From positions 87,866,905 through 87,930,904 of the forward strand of contig NC_054702.1 in the NCBI RefSeq assembly GCF_016097555.1: a stretch of DNA of 64,000 bases. The letters run 5' to 3'. This stretch comes from Gigantopelta aegis (Eukaryota > Mollusca > Gastropoda > Neomphalida > Peltospiridae). Positions 40,501 through 46,624 of this stretch are shown piece by piece. Made by a program: the position numbers and the translations under genes. Each line of letters begins with the position of its first letter. The first letter of the stretch is position 1. The notes under the pieces are model-generated. The model was not told the origin of the DNA. It saw only the letters and a list, made by a program, of their open reading frames with translations, and did no database searches.

Positions 40501-43500
40501 TTTCTGCATCATTAACGGAAAAAAAACTTAGTTGAGCTGAATGAATGTTGGTATTATTATTATTATTATAAACCAGATGACCAATCAGATGCACTTCTCA
40601 TCTATTCAAAAAAACTGGTCGCTTAGTTTAAAACTGAGCAGGTTAACTCGCCTCAAAGCACTCCAATATGACTCAATGCTTGGTTAACTCTTCCAAAGCC
40701 CACATACCTTGTGTTCCAATGTATTTACAAGCACTGAATTTAGGTTAAAAAAAATTAGGATTCCATCAGAATAGTAAAATGTGAGGGAATATAGACATTA
40801 TGGGATTCTGTCACATAATCTTATACTTTTAGACACAAAATCTGGGATTTGCATACAGGGAACATTTTGTTCAGTATTGCACAATTCGCTACGCAAGAAT
40901 TAAAGACCGCTACACAATTTTAAAATAGTAGTTGCTAATCAATTATCGATTGCCTAGAAATATCGCTAATAAAGATTTTGAAAACATAATGTTCTCTGGC
41001 TTAAGCATGGAATCGTGAAATATTTGCAACCTGATTTAGCACTCAAGATAGTAAAGTAAAATTTTTTAACTAGGCTAGTATAATCTTTTTCGTTGTTTTC
41101 GTCTTTTAATAATAACCAAAAGATGTGATGTCCATAACTTGGAATTATGACAGAAGACTATCATTTTACCATGATCTTACAGACCTCATCATCACGACTC
41201 TCCTGACACTAATTCAACAAGGTATTTTTAGCTCCACTTCTACGGTATCAATATGGTAATACTAATATGTTAAACCATACGACTCCACTCAGTTTTTTAA
41301 ATTGGATTTGGGCGAGTTAACCACAAAGTCTACAACACACAACAATATGGTAACCAAGCTCCCCACCCCAGCTTTTTTTTGTTGCTTTTTTGAAAAGATA
41401 GGGTTCGAACTTAAGAATTTGTCTCCCACTGCAATTTTTTTTAAAGAAATGGCATGGGTGAATCAGCCCACCTATGGCAATTTTTTTTAAAGTGACATTT
41501 GCAGCAAATAAACATGACTGAACATTATTTTGTTGTATGTAGACATTAGGGGTGTAACGATACAGTAGAGTTGTGATACGATACGTGTCACGATATTCAC
41601 CTCACGATATGATAAGTATCGCGATATTAAATTTACAATTAAAAAAATGCTGAATTGTTGGTCTAGAAAATAAATTCAGAATTATAATATGATGATTGCA
41701 AAGAAAACCACCATAAATGGTTCACAGCTGTGTTGAATTTTTTTTTTTTTTTAAATGATGTTTATGTGTTGAATTAAACCATCGGTCTTTTGCAGTTTTT
41801 TGCAAACATTTGATGTACTCAAGTCTGTTTTACGTTTCATATGATCAGGGGAGTTGAGCAATGATGGGTGATGGCGAGCAATGTGTGACGACATATTTGT
41901 TGTGTTACCAGAGGCAAATCTCGTATAATATTATTATATATTAATTAAAAAAAATTGATGATCACCCTACCCTCTAAACCTCCCTCAAAGTTCCCTTGGC
42001 ATTCCATCTCATGTCACTGGAGCACGCCCTAAATGGGATTTTCTGGATCCGCCACTGGTTGCCATTTAATAAATTACAGACTTGCATGTCTGACACACTG
42101 TCTTATTTTGACACACTTTTCTAATAATAAATGAGAAACTTGAAAAAAAAACGTCATGGCAGACTTGTACTTCACAGATGGATTTTCAAATTCGTCTGCT
42201 AAGAACTCCTTAGCTTAGTAACATAGTAACTAGTTTAACGTGTCCATATACCACTAGGGTTTCGAACACGCCCATCCTGAGTCTGGCCTCCGATAGGATT
42301 GGGGGTCTGACTCGGGATAGGGATAACCTAACAAATACGGTCAATTTTGAATATTAACACCAAAAGTATAAAAAAGGAAAACATTGGGGTTAATAAAGTT
42401 TGACTGCATCCTTAAAGAGAAATATTAACATTCCAAACCTATATAAATTATTAATATAATATAATTTTGGTGCAAATTTAGATGGGCTGATCTAAAATTA
42501 ATAATAATTATTGAACAGTATTCATTAAGCCCATGAGAGGTTAGAGGGAACTAAGAACTCCATTATTTACAAAGATGATGCGCATGTCAAATAATACTGA
42601 TGAAGCGCCAGGTTCGAGCAAGCGATTGGCCAGAAATCTGGATATCAGCCAATCAAAATTAATTTAACTATATACAGCTGTGCGTGGACTGGTTTCCGAT
42701 AATAGTAATTGGAATGGAAACTAAGGCAGGATATGCGGTTTGCTTATGGTCATATTGGACTTAAATTTGACAAAACGTACATTTATTTTTAAATAAATCG
42801 ATACCAGTACTTTAAATGACAAATATTGATTTTTAAAAACTGTAAGTATCGACACGATAGTGTATGTATCGTGAATCGTATCGTAGAGAGAAATATCAGG
42901 ACATGTCGACTTACCGATAAATCATTACATCCCTAGTAGACATATTTAAAATGTGCAAATGTTAAATATTGGCAGGTGTATACATTGTCCCATTGTTGAG
43001 CTCTACCGATAATGCTCTCTACCTACGGCAACTTATATCTAACCATCGCTAAGTTTGAGCCCTGAAAAGGAATGCTGGTCAACTCGCCCATAACTTTATT
43101 TTTCATAAATAATTGTGACGAAATTAAATATGGACGTCTACAACTTTGGTGTCATTTTATTTATTAATATTACAGTGAAATAATATTCAACAATATTTAA
43201 TGCACATTACTGCTTACATTAATTTTATATTTAATTAATAAAACAGTAATGATACGAGTTGACTAAACAGCGTGGGGCGAGTTGACCTACTCCCCTGAAA
43301 AGATATAATTAGGGATATATTATTTTGAAGTCAGAAATGTATTAGTTTTAATATAGTTCAATGATTTATTATCTCAACTTCTTTGACAAATGTGAATTAA
43401 TTTCAGTGCATTTAAAAATTAAAAGTTCTGCTGTTAAATTCTAATCTAGATACAGAGGCAAGTTTCATGCCTAAAATTTTACCTTTAGGTTTAACTTCTT

Positions 43501-43936
43501 TAGGTTCTGTGTCATCTTTTGATTCAGTTTTCTCAACAAAGTCTATTAACTCTGGGGTGACTGGTGGGGTAGGTTCTTGGGTTGTCGAAGGTGGGATATA
43601 TGATGATTCGGGGATTGAGGGTGAAACTTGTTCCTGGGGATCAGATTCAGCCTGAATAGGTTTAGAAAGCGGCGGAGCGGATGACTCGTCACCAAATGAG
43701 ATTAGAGGATCAACCAGCGGTTCAGCTTCCGACGCACCAGCAACATATAGGTCTTCTTCGGCTTTTTCTTCCCCGGGCATCGATGACGACGTGACTTCTT
43801 CATCTTGATCGACAAAATCACCGTGTCCATCTCCAGCATCGGACTTCGGTCTATCCACCTGCTCGAAGTCATCGCTGCTCAAATTGTTGCTTTCTGACGG
43901 ACTGTCCATAGCACGTTCTGAAGGAAAATCCGTCAT
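10699..43936 (-). CDS. Reticulon family gene (seven coding exons, 341 aa)
   Basis: Reticulons are ER membrane proteins that insert paired hydrophobic hairpins to curve tubules; this is family knowledge. Joining the seven exons by GT-AG junctions keeps one open frame of 341 residues. Residues 1-151 are acidic and low-complexity, as in other reticulon N-termini. Residues 152-341 form a whole reticulon homology domain: it opens with [13 protein letters not shown], has a hydrophobic hairpin at about 166-200, a loop with [20 protein letters not shown] at about 245-264, a second hairpin at about 268-300 ([14 protein letters not shown]) and an amphipathic tail ([19 protein letters not shown]). The C-terminus KTKTQ fits the KxKxx ER-retrieval pattern. 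Exon phases are consistent at every junction. Introns are about 27.3, 1.8, 0.57, 1.0, 0.77 and 0.72 kb. Invertebrates usually have one reticulon gene, so vertebrate numbering (RTN1-4) is not assigned. Other isoforms with alternative first exons are likely from family knowledge, but I did not find one. Confidence 0.95.
10985..11275 (-). mobile_element. SINE copy (second family, GTTAAACA tail)
   Basis: Minus-strand copy in reticulon intron 6, with the core GGATCTTTTATATGCACCAT, CCCACAGACAGGATAGC and the tRNA-like head TTTACCACTGGGTTA at its far end. The tail end carries the TTGGATGTCAAA and CACTAGAGTACAT motifs. Diverged from the other copies. No clear target duplication. Confidence 0.8.
11472..11530 (-). 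CDS. Reticulon exon 6: amphipathic C-terminal helix
   Basis: A 59-base exon after acceptor ATATTTTCAG, ending at CACA|GTAAGT. It encodes residues 307-325 ([19 protein letters not shown]) plus two bases. This corresponds to the QIDxYLGLxxxxVxxxMxKIQ amphipathic helix that vertebrate reticulons use for membrane shaping. Confidence 0.93.
11690..12174. mobile_element. TTAA-ended MITE (ACCCTAGTT family), copy 1, hosting a nested element
   Basis: Ends TTAAAG...ACCCTAGTT (11690-11709) and AACTAGGGT...CTTTAA (about 12155-12174). The subterminal sequence (ATCTACAAACCTG...ACACATTTGGAT) matches copy 2 at 21695-22481. The TTAA at the tips fits a piggyBac-like TTAA target preference. It lies in reticulon intron 5 and is split by the 304-bp element at 11827-12130. 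Confidence 0.7.
11827..12130. mobile_element. hAT-like MITE with perfect 8-bp target duplication, nested
   Basis: CATGGGCGTCAATCCGG at the left end pairs with the inverse of GATCTACGCCCATG at the right end. CTTCTTAA flanks it on both sides (11819-11826, 12131-12138). It contains a (GA)n run and a G tract of about 25 that give long but meaningless open frames. Within reticulon intron 5. Confidence 0.88.
12303..12349 (-). CDS. Reticulon exon 5: second hydrophobic hairpin, second half
   Basis: A 47-base exon with acceptor TATTTTTTCAG and donor AAG|GTAAGA. It completes Gly-291 and encodes [15 protein letters not shown] (292-306), which ends the second hairpin and matches the family pattern SLFSVPxxYExxx. 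It ends in phase 0. The exon is too short to stand out as an open frame and was found by frame and splice-site continuity. Confidence 0.93.
12989..13136. mobile_element. Small palindromic MITE in reticulon intron 4
   Basis: Inverted ends GGCCTGTGCTTATAAAACTT and the inverse of TTTTATAAGCAGCAGGCC, followed inward by TAGAGTCCAGACT / AATCTAGACTCTA. About 148 bp, able to form a hairpin. No coding capacity. Confidence 0.75.
13376..13445 (-). CDS. Reticulon exon 4: second hydrophobic hairpin, first half
   Basis: A 70-base exon after acceptor TTTTTCAG and before donor GTAAGT. It encodes residues 268-290 ([20 protein letters not shown] and three more) plus one base of Gly-291. The LWVxTYVGxxFNG pattern is diagnostic of the second reticulon hairpin. 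Confidence 0.94.
14019..14157 (-). CDS. Reticulon exon 3: inter-hairpin loop
   Basis: Acceptor TTATTATTCAG and donor AAG|GTAAAG bound a 139-base exon. It completes Lys-221 and encodes residues 222-267. The segment [20 protein letters not shown] followed by [20 protein letters not shown] matches the hydrophilic loop between the two hairpins, the region that corresponds to the 66-residue loop of vertebrate Nogo. The NCT and ELRRLFL positions are strongly conserved in the family as I recall it. The exon ends in phase 0. Confidence 0.94.
14618..15767. mobile_element. hAT-like element, about 1.15 kb, in reticulon intron 2
   Basis: Perfect 14-bp terminal inverted repeats CAGTGTTCTCGCTG (14618-14631) and CAGCGAGAACACTG (15754-15767) with CAG/CTG tips. 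TGAGAAC occurs at both junctions, overlapping the right tip, and may be a target duplication. Near the left end CTCCTTTATTTTTGAGCGC is repeated about three times. A homopolymer C then T tract lies near the right end. No intact transposase frame. Confidence 0.8.
15975..16182 (-). CDS. Reticulon exon 2: start of reticulon homology domain, first hydrophobic hairpin
   Basis: The acceptor TATTTCAG precedes 16182. Two bases complete the codon begun in exon 1, giving Val-152. The exon encodes residues 152-220 plus two bases and ends before GTGAGT (donor at 15974). It opens with the family signature YWRDVRKTG and contains the first long hydrophobic hairpin ([20 protein letters not shown] through about residue 200), then [20 protein letters not shown]. 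This exon marks the point where all reticulon isoforms become identical in other animals. The acceptor and its first nine exon bases are duplicated 108 bp upstream (see the repeat at 16174-16364). Confidence 0.95.
16174..16364. repeat. 108-bp tandem duplication copying the exon 2 splice acceptor
   Basis: The first copy (16174-16281) begins with nine bases of reticulon exon 2, then the acceptor and about 99 bp of intron. The second copy (from 16282, matching until about 16364) repeats all of it, including TATTTCAG followed by TTTTGGAGC. The two copies are nearly identical, so the event is recent. Splicing to the upstream acceptor would add 108 bases with an in-frame TAA. Confidence 0.92.
16380..16720. 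repeat. Element with inverted CACTTGTCC ends and an 83-bp internal tandem repeat
   Basis: AAATAAGCACTTGTCCG on the left and CTTGTCCGG...TTGCTTATTT on the right are inverted. Between them an 83-bp unit containing CCATGGTTGTCCTATGGACA is repeated twice (16428-16592). A related copy is split around 19530-20905. Probably a MITE. Confidence 0.6.
16721..19526. other. Reticulon intron 1 sequence without recognised features
   Basis: AT-rich intronic DNA. I see simple repeats, including a poly-A run near 19357-19375 and a (TA)n run near 19485-19506, and no exon-like segment or named repeat. Confidence 0.5.
19557..20677. mobile_element. Transposon with long inverted arms, hosting a SINE
   Basis: Arms at about 19557-19812 and 20420-20677 are inverted copies of about 250 bp, with tips AAAGTACTAATCAAAATTAT. 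They give matching frames on opposite strands that are repeat translations, not genes. A SINE with its own target duplication sits inside (20017-20415), and another MITE is attached at the right end. Confidence 0.75.
20017..20415 (+). mobile_element. Third SINE family, copy with (CATT)n tail and 12-bp target duplication
   Basis: TCACCTGTCAGG occurs at 20005-20016 and 20416-20427. The head has GTGCTGTAACCTCACTGTGG and GTGCAGGGGTGTAACATTC. The 3' end (TTTGACACCCAATAGCCGAT...GTCGTTAAACATTCATTC) is present twice in tandem. A second copy lies at 36650-36944. Confidence 0.88.
20677..20878. mobile_element. MITE with TAAGGGGCTGTCC / GGACGGTCCCTAA ends
   Basis: Ends pair as TAAGGGGCTGTCCACAATTTT and the inverse of AAAATTATGGACGGTCCCTAA. 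The middle holds a perfect 32-bp palindrome centred on GTTGATCAAC (20777-20808). No coding capacity. Confidence 0.72.
21695..22481. mobile_element. TTAA-ended MITE (ACCCTAGTT family), copy 2
   Basis: Ends TTAAAGCCGCACACCCTAGTT and the inverse of AACTAGGGTGTGTCCCTTTAA. About 790 bp and CpG-richer than its surroundings. Contains GGTGCGTTCGTTTCACC, also typical of repeats. No intact long frame. Same family as 11690-12174. Confidence 0.72.
22821..23797. mobile_element. hAT-like element with perfect 8-bp target duplication
   Basis: CTTATTAA occurs at 22813-22820 and 23798-23805. The inverted ends are CAGATCTGTCAACC and the inverse of GGCTGACAGGTCTG. Subterminal CAGGAGA-type repeats occur at both ends. 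About 977 bp, AT-rich inside, with no transposase frame. Confidence 0.88.
23960..24135 (-). mobile_element. Degenerate SINE fragment
   Basis: Contains CACAGACAGAACAGCACCCA, AACCCAATGGGTC and CTACGCTACTGAACCACATCC in the order of a minus-strand SINE head, but is heavily mutated. Confidence 0.4.
25437..25619. mobile_element. Pogo/Tigger-like MITE, copy 1
   Basis: Ends CAGTAAAGTACTTATAACGA and the inverse of GTTCGTTATAAGAGTATTTTATTG, flanked by TA on both sides. This is the usual layout of Tc1/mariner-pogo elements. The larger copy is at 57068-58191. Confidence 0.75.
26228..26603 (+). mobile_element. SINE split by another retroposon
   Basis: The left half TATATAAAAGATCCATTGCTGCTAATTGGA and right half ACAGAGTAGCCCACTGAGTGG...ATTAAATAAA are parts of the first SINE family. 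They are separated by a GC-rich insert (about 26267-26469) that ends TGTGACCTGACTTGACCTGA and is bounded by ATTGGA on both sides (26261-26266, 26470-26475). Confidence 0.75.
27118..27355. mobile_element. MITE with TTCTGCCAGA / TCTGGCAGAA ends, copy A
   Basis: Ends CAGGGATTCTGCCAGAGAGT and TTCTTTCTGGCAGAAACACTG, with the palindromic GGTATGGCACCATACCC inside the left end. ATAGT flanks both sides. Shared core TTTCTTTCTGGGGGAGGCCC. Copies B and C lie at 30438 and 34841. Confidence 0.75.
28976..29281 (-). mobile_element. SINE copy (second family) with 11-bp target duplication
   Basis: ATCAAGTATCT flanks it at 28965-28975 and 29282-29292. On the minus strand it has the tRNA-like head (GTAGCCCAGTGGTAAAGCAC), the core with TGCATATAAAAGATCC and the GATTAATAAATCAATGTGCT...GTTAAACAAAATAAA tail. 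Confidence 0.9.
29293..30437. other. Intron 1 sequence without recognised features
   Basis: AT-rich, with no splice-flanked open segment, SINE core or inverted ends that I could see. Confidence 0.45.
30438..30689. mobile_element. TTCTGCCAGA MITE, copy B
   Basis: Ends CAGAGTTTCTGCCAGAGGGT and CTTTCTGGCACAAACACTG, with the same internal CCCATTTTCTTTCTGGGGG core as copy A. The flanks share GTAA. Confidence 0.72.
31755..32457. mobile_element. hAT-like element with perfect 8-bp target duplication
   Basis: GAAGAAAG flanks it at 31747-31754 and 32458-32465. The left tip is CAGAGTTG and the right tip is the inverse of CAACCCTG, followed inward by A/T-rich ATCATGATTTTTT. A minus-strand frame of 66 codons (32206-32006) inside has coding-like composition and could be a transposase scrap, but it has no motif I recognise. 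Confidence 0.86.
32458..34385. other. Intron 1 sequence without recognised features
   Basis: AT-rich DNA with scattered homopolymers. No exon or named repeat recognised. Confidence 0.45.
34386..34500. mobile_element. Fragment of the GGCTTCTAGATTATGG repeat family
   Basis: GGCTCCTAGATTATGGTAGC and CATGGCTAGTGATATTCAAT match the left part of the element at 45802-46480. The right end is missing. Confidence 0.65.
34958..36567 (+). mobile_element. GC-rich retroposon with (TATC)n tail and 11-bp target duplication
   Basis: CCTAGCCCTAA occurs at 34947-34957 and 36568-36578. The 3' end is GGTATATGGACACATTAAAC then TATC repeats. This is the layout of a non-LTR retroposon, probably copied by a LINE machinery. 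The first 900 bp are strikingly GC-rich, with a coding-like periodicity, and hold the ORF at 35045-35440. The remainder is T-rich. No reverse transcriptase signature was seen. A 3' fragment of the same family in reverse orientation is at about 42223-42320. Confidence 0.8.
35045..35440 (+). CDS. Basic, Pro/Arg-rich ORF inside the retroposon (131 codons)
   Basis: An ATG-started frame of 131 codons ends at TAG (35438-35440). It has an Arg/Gly-rich stretch ([15 protein letters not shown]) and then a Pro/Thr-rich half with [18 protein letters not shown] basic, low-complexity profile is common in nucleic-acid-binding ORF1 proteins of non-LTR elements, but no RRM, zinc knuckle or coiled coil is visible. 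Another frame over the same DNA (34909-35271) reads [20 protein letters not shown] and is an alternative. Downstream (about 35525-35870) coding-like sequence continues with shifts ([20 protein letters not shown]). I do not recognise the family. Confidence 0.35.
   Translation: METFSSIASRTPGHGHWCTANRCNRRRGGGRRGNVRQGRPNSVAQPQATAPSATPPPTRPDKSTKRTEPAQAAIVDLPEAVLNTAMCEDPPRYHPLAPIFVIPVTPPTPRKGPVESQARSVAVAKRKATAQ
36650..36944 (+). mobile_element. Third SINE family, second copy, with 15-bp target duplication
   Basis: ATTCATATCCATAGC occurs at 36635-36649 and 36945-36959. It shares GTGCTGTAACCTCACCGTGG, ACATTCTCTTTGAGAATGGC and the CCCAATAGCCGATG...CATTCATT end with 20017-20415. It has a local duplication of GCAGTTCTTTACACTGTTTTT. 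Inserted into MITE copy C. Confidence 0.88.
37713..37857. mobile_element. MITE with CTCAGTTCAGCC ends
   Basis: CTCAGTTCAGCCAACGAACG at the left and TGGCTGAACTCAG at the right are inverted. The interior has CpG-rich AACGTTCGCGAA and GAACTATTTGATTGGT. The latter is shared, inverted, with the 139-bp insertion at 47452-47590. Confidence 0.65.
38287..38375. repeat. Short hairpin with perfect 13-bp stem
   Basis: TAAGCCGACACGG (38287-38299) and CCGTGTCGGCTTA (38363-38375) are exact inverse copies. GGCGCTTAC occurs twice in the loop. It sits just left of the element beginning at 38400 and may be the end of a further MITE. Confidence 0.7.
38400..40185. mobile_element. hAT-like element, about 1.8 kb
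   Basis: Exact 15-bp inverted tips CAGGGGTGCACAAAT (38400-38414) and ATTTGTGCACCCCTG (40171-40185). The flanking 8 bp (TCTGTATA and ATATATAT) do not match, so the duplication is lost or the ends belong to two copies. Frames near 38642-38830 and 38912-39262 look coding-like in composition but have no transposase motif I can name. Confidence 0.7.
41547..42935. mobile_element. hAT-like element with perfect 8-bp target duplication
   Basis: GTAGACAT occurs at 41539-41546 and 42936-42943. The tips are TAGGGGTGTAACGAT and the inverse of ATCATTACATCCCTA, followed inward by many ATCG-type steps (ATACGATACGTGTCACGATA and TATCGTGAATCGTATCGTA). About 1.4 kb with no transposase frame. It contains a reversed 3' fragment of the TATC-tailed retroposon. 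Confidence 0.9.
42223..42320 (-). mobile_element. 5'-truncated 3' end of the TATC-tailed retroposon
   Basis: On the minus strand it reads as CCCATCCTGAGT-type sequence inverted, sharing CATATACCACTAGGGTTTCG and ACACGCCCATCCTGAGTC with the inverse of 36490-36560. Short tail ATAG/TAAC-like. It lies inside the hAT-like element, so that family was active after the hAT insertion or travelled with it. Confidence 0.65.
43186..43262. repeat. Diverged fragment of the 2054-3462 palindrome family
   Basis: ATTCAACAATATTTAATGCA, CATTACTGCTTA and TTTAATTAATAAAACAGT line up with the right arm of the palindrome near 2780-2850. Confidence 0.65.
43483..43936 (-). CDS. Reticulon exon 1: start codon and acidic N-terminal region (residues 1-151)
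   Basis: The exon starts at an ATG at 43936-43934 with A at -3 (AAACATGA), a good context, and ends at AAAG|GTAAAA, leaving one base (phase 1). The 151 residues are rich in Asp, Glu, Ser and Pro and contain no cysteine or hydrophobic segment, so the region should be cytosolic and disordered. Short acidic or aromatic patches (SSDDFEQVD near residue 20; [12 protein letters not shown] near residue 75) resemble the N-terminal patches of long reticulon isoforms. The frame stays open for 23 codons past the donor, but translation there loses the acidic composition and the phase-1 donor fits the next exon exactly. The exon is more GC-rich than the surrounding intron. Confidence 0.88.
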
Positions 43937-44110
43937 GTTTATCTCTTAGTAATGTAGCGAATAAAAATCAGTGCAGTAATAGCTTTTTTCAAATACAACC
44001 AGCTGTTTTGGAATGAAAATACAACCTGTTTTACAACATTAACATGGCCGACAACCCTGACGTAATTTCTGAGCATGCGCAAGTTTGCTGTGACGGAAGT
44101 GTCGTATGTG
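43937..44110 (-). promoter_or_regulatory. Putative reticulon core promoter and 5' UTR
   Basis: Directly upstream of the start codon lies a short CpG-containing stretch unlike the AT-rich surroundings. It holds a CRE-like TGACGTAA (44058-44065), an NRF1-like GCATGCGCA (44073-44081) and an ETS-like ACGGAAGTG (44093-44101) within 45 bp. There is no obvious TATA box at a sensible distance. This suggests a TATA-less, broadly expressed promoter. The transcription start cannot be fixed from sequence alone. Confidence 0.5.
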
Positions 44111-44483
44111 TTATTTCTTTTATTTTTACGCAGATATGGGAAACCCCAAATTAAAGGGGCATCATAGTATTTCCCACCGAGAAGATATATACTCGTGTAT
44201 GCCCATACAAAAAAAAAAAAACAGAGAAAGAAATTAAATTAAAAAAAATATATACTTATTTACTTATTTAGTTGTATTATTTGTATTATTTATTTATTTA
44301 TGTGCATACCTGATATATAGGCCCTATATTGGAAATCTCCTTGAAGGCCTAGAGGTGCGCATTGGATGGAGTGTGAACATAAAACGGTATATCTATAAGA
44401 AGCGCGCACACACAAACATACACACACACACACCCAAACACACACACAAACACACACTGTAGCAGCAGCGATGGTTTTTATAG

Positions 44484-44626
44484 AGAATAATATATAAGTG
44501 ACCGTTAGATACTATTTATCTTACGAGTTGTTTTAAAATGTATCTAACGTGCGAAAGCGATTTTGGTACGTTTTTAAACAGAGTTGTGAGATAAATGGTA
44601 TCTAACAGACACGAATGTATTATTCT
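44484..44626. mobile_element. MITE with AGAATAATA...TATTATTCT ends
   Basis: Inverted ends AGAATAATATATAAGTGACC and the inverse of CACGAATGTATTATTCT, with GATACTATTTATCTTACGAG against GTGAGATAAATGGTATC. A related copy is at about 49272-49397. Confidence 0.7.
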
Positions 44627-44937
44627 ATTTCTTATATATCTTCAAAAACCAGGTTTTAAGCAAATTTTAACATCTCTTTCGACTAAAAGGTATTTACAGC
44701 CGTTGCACTTGTAGTTAACTTACGTGTCAAAGACACATGGTTGTTAGGTTGACTATGTACTCGATTTCCATTGTGTAGTTTTTCATTGAATGTATGGCAC
44801 TGGTGACCTGGTCATCACCTAGGAGCAGCCAGTCGTATGTCTTGAAATTGTTAACACACATACATGTGTAAACAACCCATGTGCTATCAAAAATAATGCA
44901 TGATGTTCTCACCAACGGGTGTGTAAGAAATATATTT

Positions 44938-45056
44938 ATGCATCATCCCACAGACAGGATAACATAGACCACTGGTGCAGTGGCAGAAAAAAGAAATAGC
45001 TTAATGGGATTGATCCATCAGGCGAGCACTTTACCACAGGGTTACGTCCCGCCCTG
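44938..45056 (-). mobile_element. SINE head fragment (second family)
   Basis: CATCCCACAGACAGGATAAC, AAATAGCTTAATGGGATTGATC and CACTTTACCACAGGGTTACG follow the minus-strand order of the SINE. The 3' part is missing. Confidence 0.78.
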
Positions 45057-45069
45057 AACATAGATAGGA

Positions 45070-45620
45070 GTCTGAACAACTATAATACAAGTTTCATCAA
45101 TCTAAGTCTTATAGTTTGTGAGAAATGGAGATAAATGCAAAACTATAACTTTCAACTAAATGCAAAAATATTTTATAAAAAAAAAATATAGTGCATGTAT
45201 ATTTAAAAAATGTTTTTTTACATGTACTGTGATGAACATCCAAAGGTGCAACCATAAATCAAGTTTCATTAATGTAGGACTTTGTATATAAATTTAAAAC
45301 TGTTAACATTGAACGAAAAACAATATACTAGTATATACAAAGCTATTTAATGAAATTTCATTTTGTTTTTACATGTATTGTGATGAACATCCTCAGGGAC
45401 AACTATTAAACAAGTTTCATTGATCTAGAACTTATAGTTTGTGAGAAATGTAGCTAAAAACAAAAATTTAGTGTTAAGCTAAATGTAAAAGAATTTTAAT
45501 AAAAAATATTTAATCAATTAATTTTCAATTCATTTCACATGTACCATAATGTATATATATCCATGGGTGTGATTATAAATCAAGTTTCATTAATTTAGGA
45601 CTTATGGTTGGTGACAAACT
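45070..45620. repeat. Degenerate tandem array, unit about 155-170 bp, four copies
   Basis: CAAGTTTCATTAATCTAGGA-type sequence followed by CTTATAGTTTGTGAGAAAT recurs at about 45089, 45257, 45411 and 45580, with ACATGTACTGTGATGAACAT between. Copies differ, so the array is old. Confidence 0.75.
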
Positions 45621-45801
45621 GATCTTAATGCAAAACTTTAATGCAAAAGTTGATCCCGTCACTGTAGATAAGTAATGCATATAGTATTGCTGGACAATAC
45701 ATCCTTCTTGAATTGCCACAAAAGAGGACTGCCACTCATAGACAAGTTTACTAATCAAAACTAGCACAGGACAGAGCTCATTGGAATAAGTACAGCTCAG
45801 G

Positions 45802-46480
45802 CAGGGCTTCTAGATTATGGTAGCCCCACTCCCATAGCTAGTGATATTCAATGTTGGGCTAGTAAATAACTAATATTGCCATGCCCGACAGCTAGTGGAA
45901 AAAAGGTTGCAGTTGTCTATTTTGTAAATATGAATAGCCTGCCCCCACCCCAACCTCCCAATGTTAGTGTTTTAAGCTCCATCTCTTTAGGTGACATATC
46001 TCATTAATTATTACTATTTTTAGTACAATTGTATTAACTTAAAGGCATACTGTCACAGATTTAAGGACCTTATTTCTTTAAAAATGGATAATAAATAAAA
46101 ATTACATTAATTGTTGGAAACCAAATCTAGCTATCACATCACCTTAACTGAACCATGATGGAGTGAAATCCATGTCATCTCTCTCTCGGCAATTTTAGTT
46201 TTTGAATTATGGACCATTGCCATAATTCAATTATTTTTACAAAATGTCATTAATAAATGGAGTATGGTGGTTATGAAGATGATTCAATAAAGTACATTTA
46301 GGGACAAATCAAATTATTCTTGTTCAGGTAATACTCTGTTAGACCATTAAATAGGTCAGTGGTCTGTGGCAATATGCCTTTAAAGTAAAGAAGGGCTAGT
46401 GAATTTTTAATCATGGCTTGTAAAACAATTTAATCGCTGATCCCATGGCTAGTGGATTATTTTTTTTTATAGAAGCCCTG
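45802..46480. mobile_element. hAT-like element with CAGGGCTTCTA ends
   Basis: CAGGGCTTCTAGATTATGG at the left and TATAGAAGCCCTG at the right are inverted. The 8-bp flanks AGCTCAGG and AGCTGTGA agree in only five positions, so the duplication has decayed. A TTAA-ended MITE is nested at 46039-46383. Confidence 0.75.
46039..46383. mobile_element. TTAA-ended MITE nested in the CAGGGCTTCTA element
   Basis: TTAAAGGCATACTGTCACAG at the left pairs with the inverse of CTGTGGCAATATGCCTTTAA at the right. TTAA at the tips suggests a piggyBac-like target site. It contains a short AT-rich inverted segment (ATTATGG...CCATAAT). Confidence 0.78.
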
Positions 46481-46505
46481 AGCTGTGATGACCTTTACTC
46501 ATGAA

Positions 46506-46624
46506 TCACTGTACTGTGTACAACAATGATGACATCGGGTATTCATGAAGTTTAGCATATCCTGCCCCACCAGTTGCACCCATTACAAGTACTGCCAGGA
46601 CAGCTGTTAAGTCCATCACTTCAT
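46506..46624 (-). CDS. Candidate terminal exon D with stop codon
   Basis: Acceptor TTATTTTTTCTTTTAG precedes 46624. Entered in phase 1 it encodes EVMDLTAVLAVLVMGATGGA then GYAKLHEYPMSSLLYTVQ and TGA at 46508-46506. The Gly/Ala-rich hydrophobic run could be a membrane segment. It faintly resembles the start of TMEM14-type proteins (LVxxxGGxxGYxK), and an internal ATG (46616) could start a tiny protein, so this may instead be an isolated TMEM14-like fragment. An hAT-like element begins 26 bp past the stop. Confidence 0.38.
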
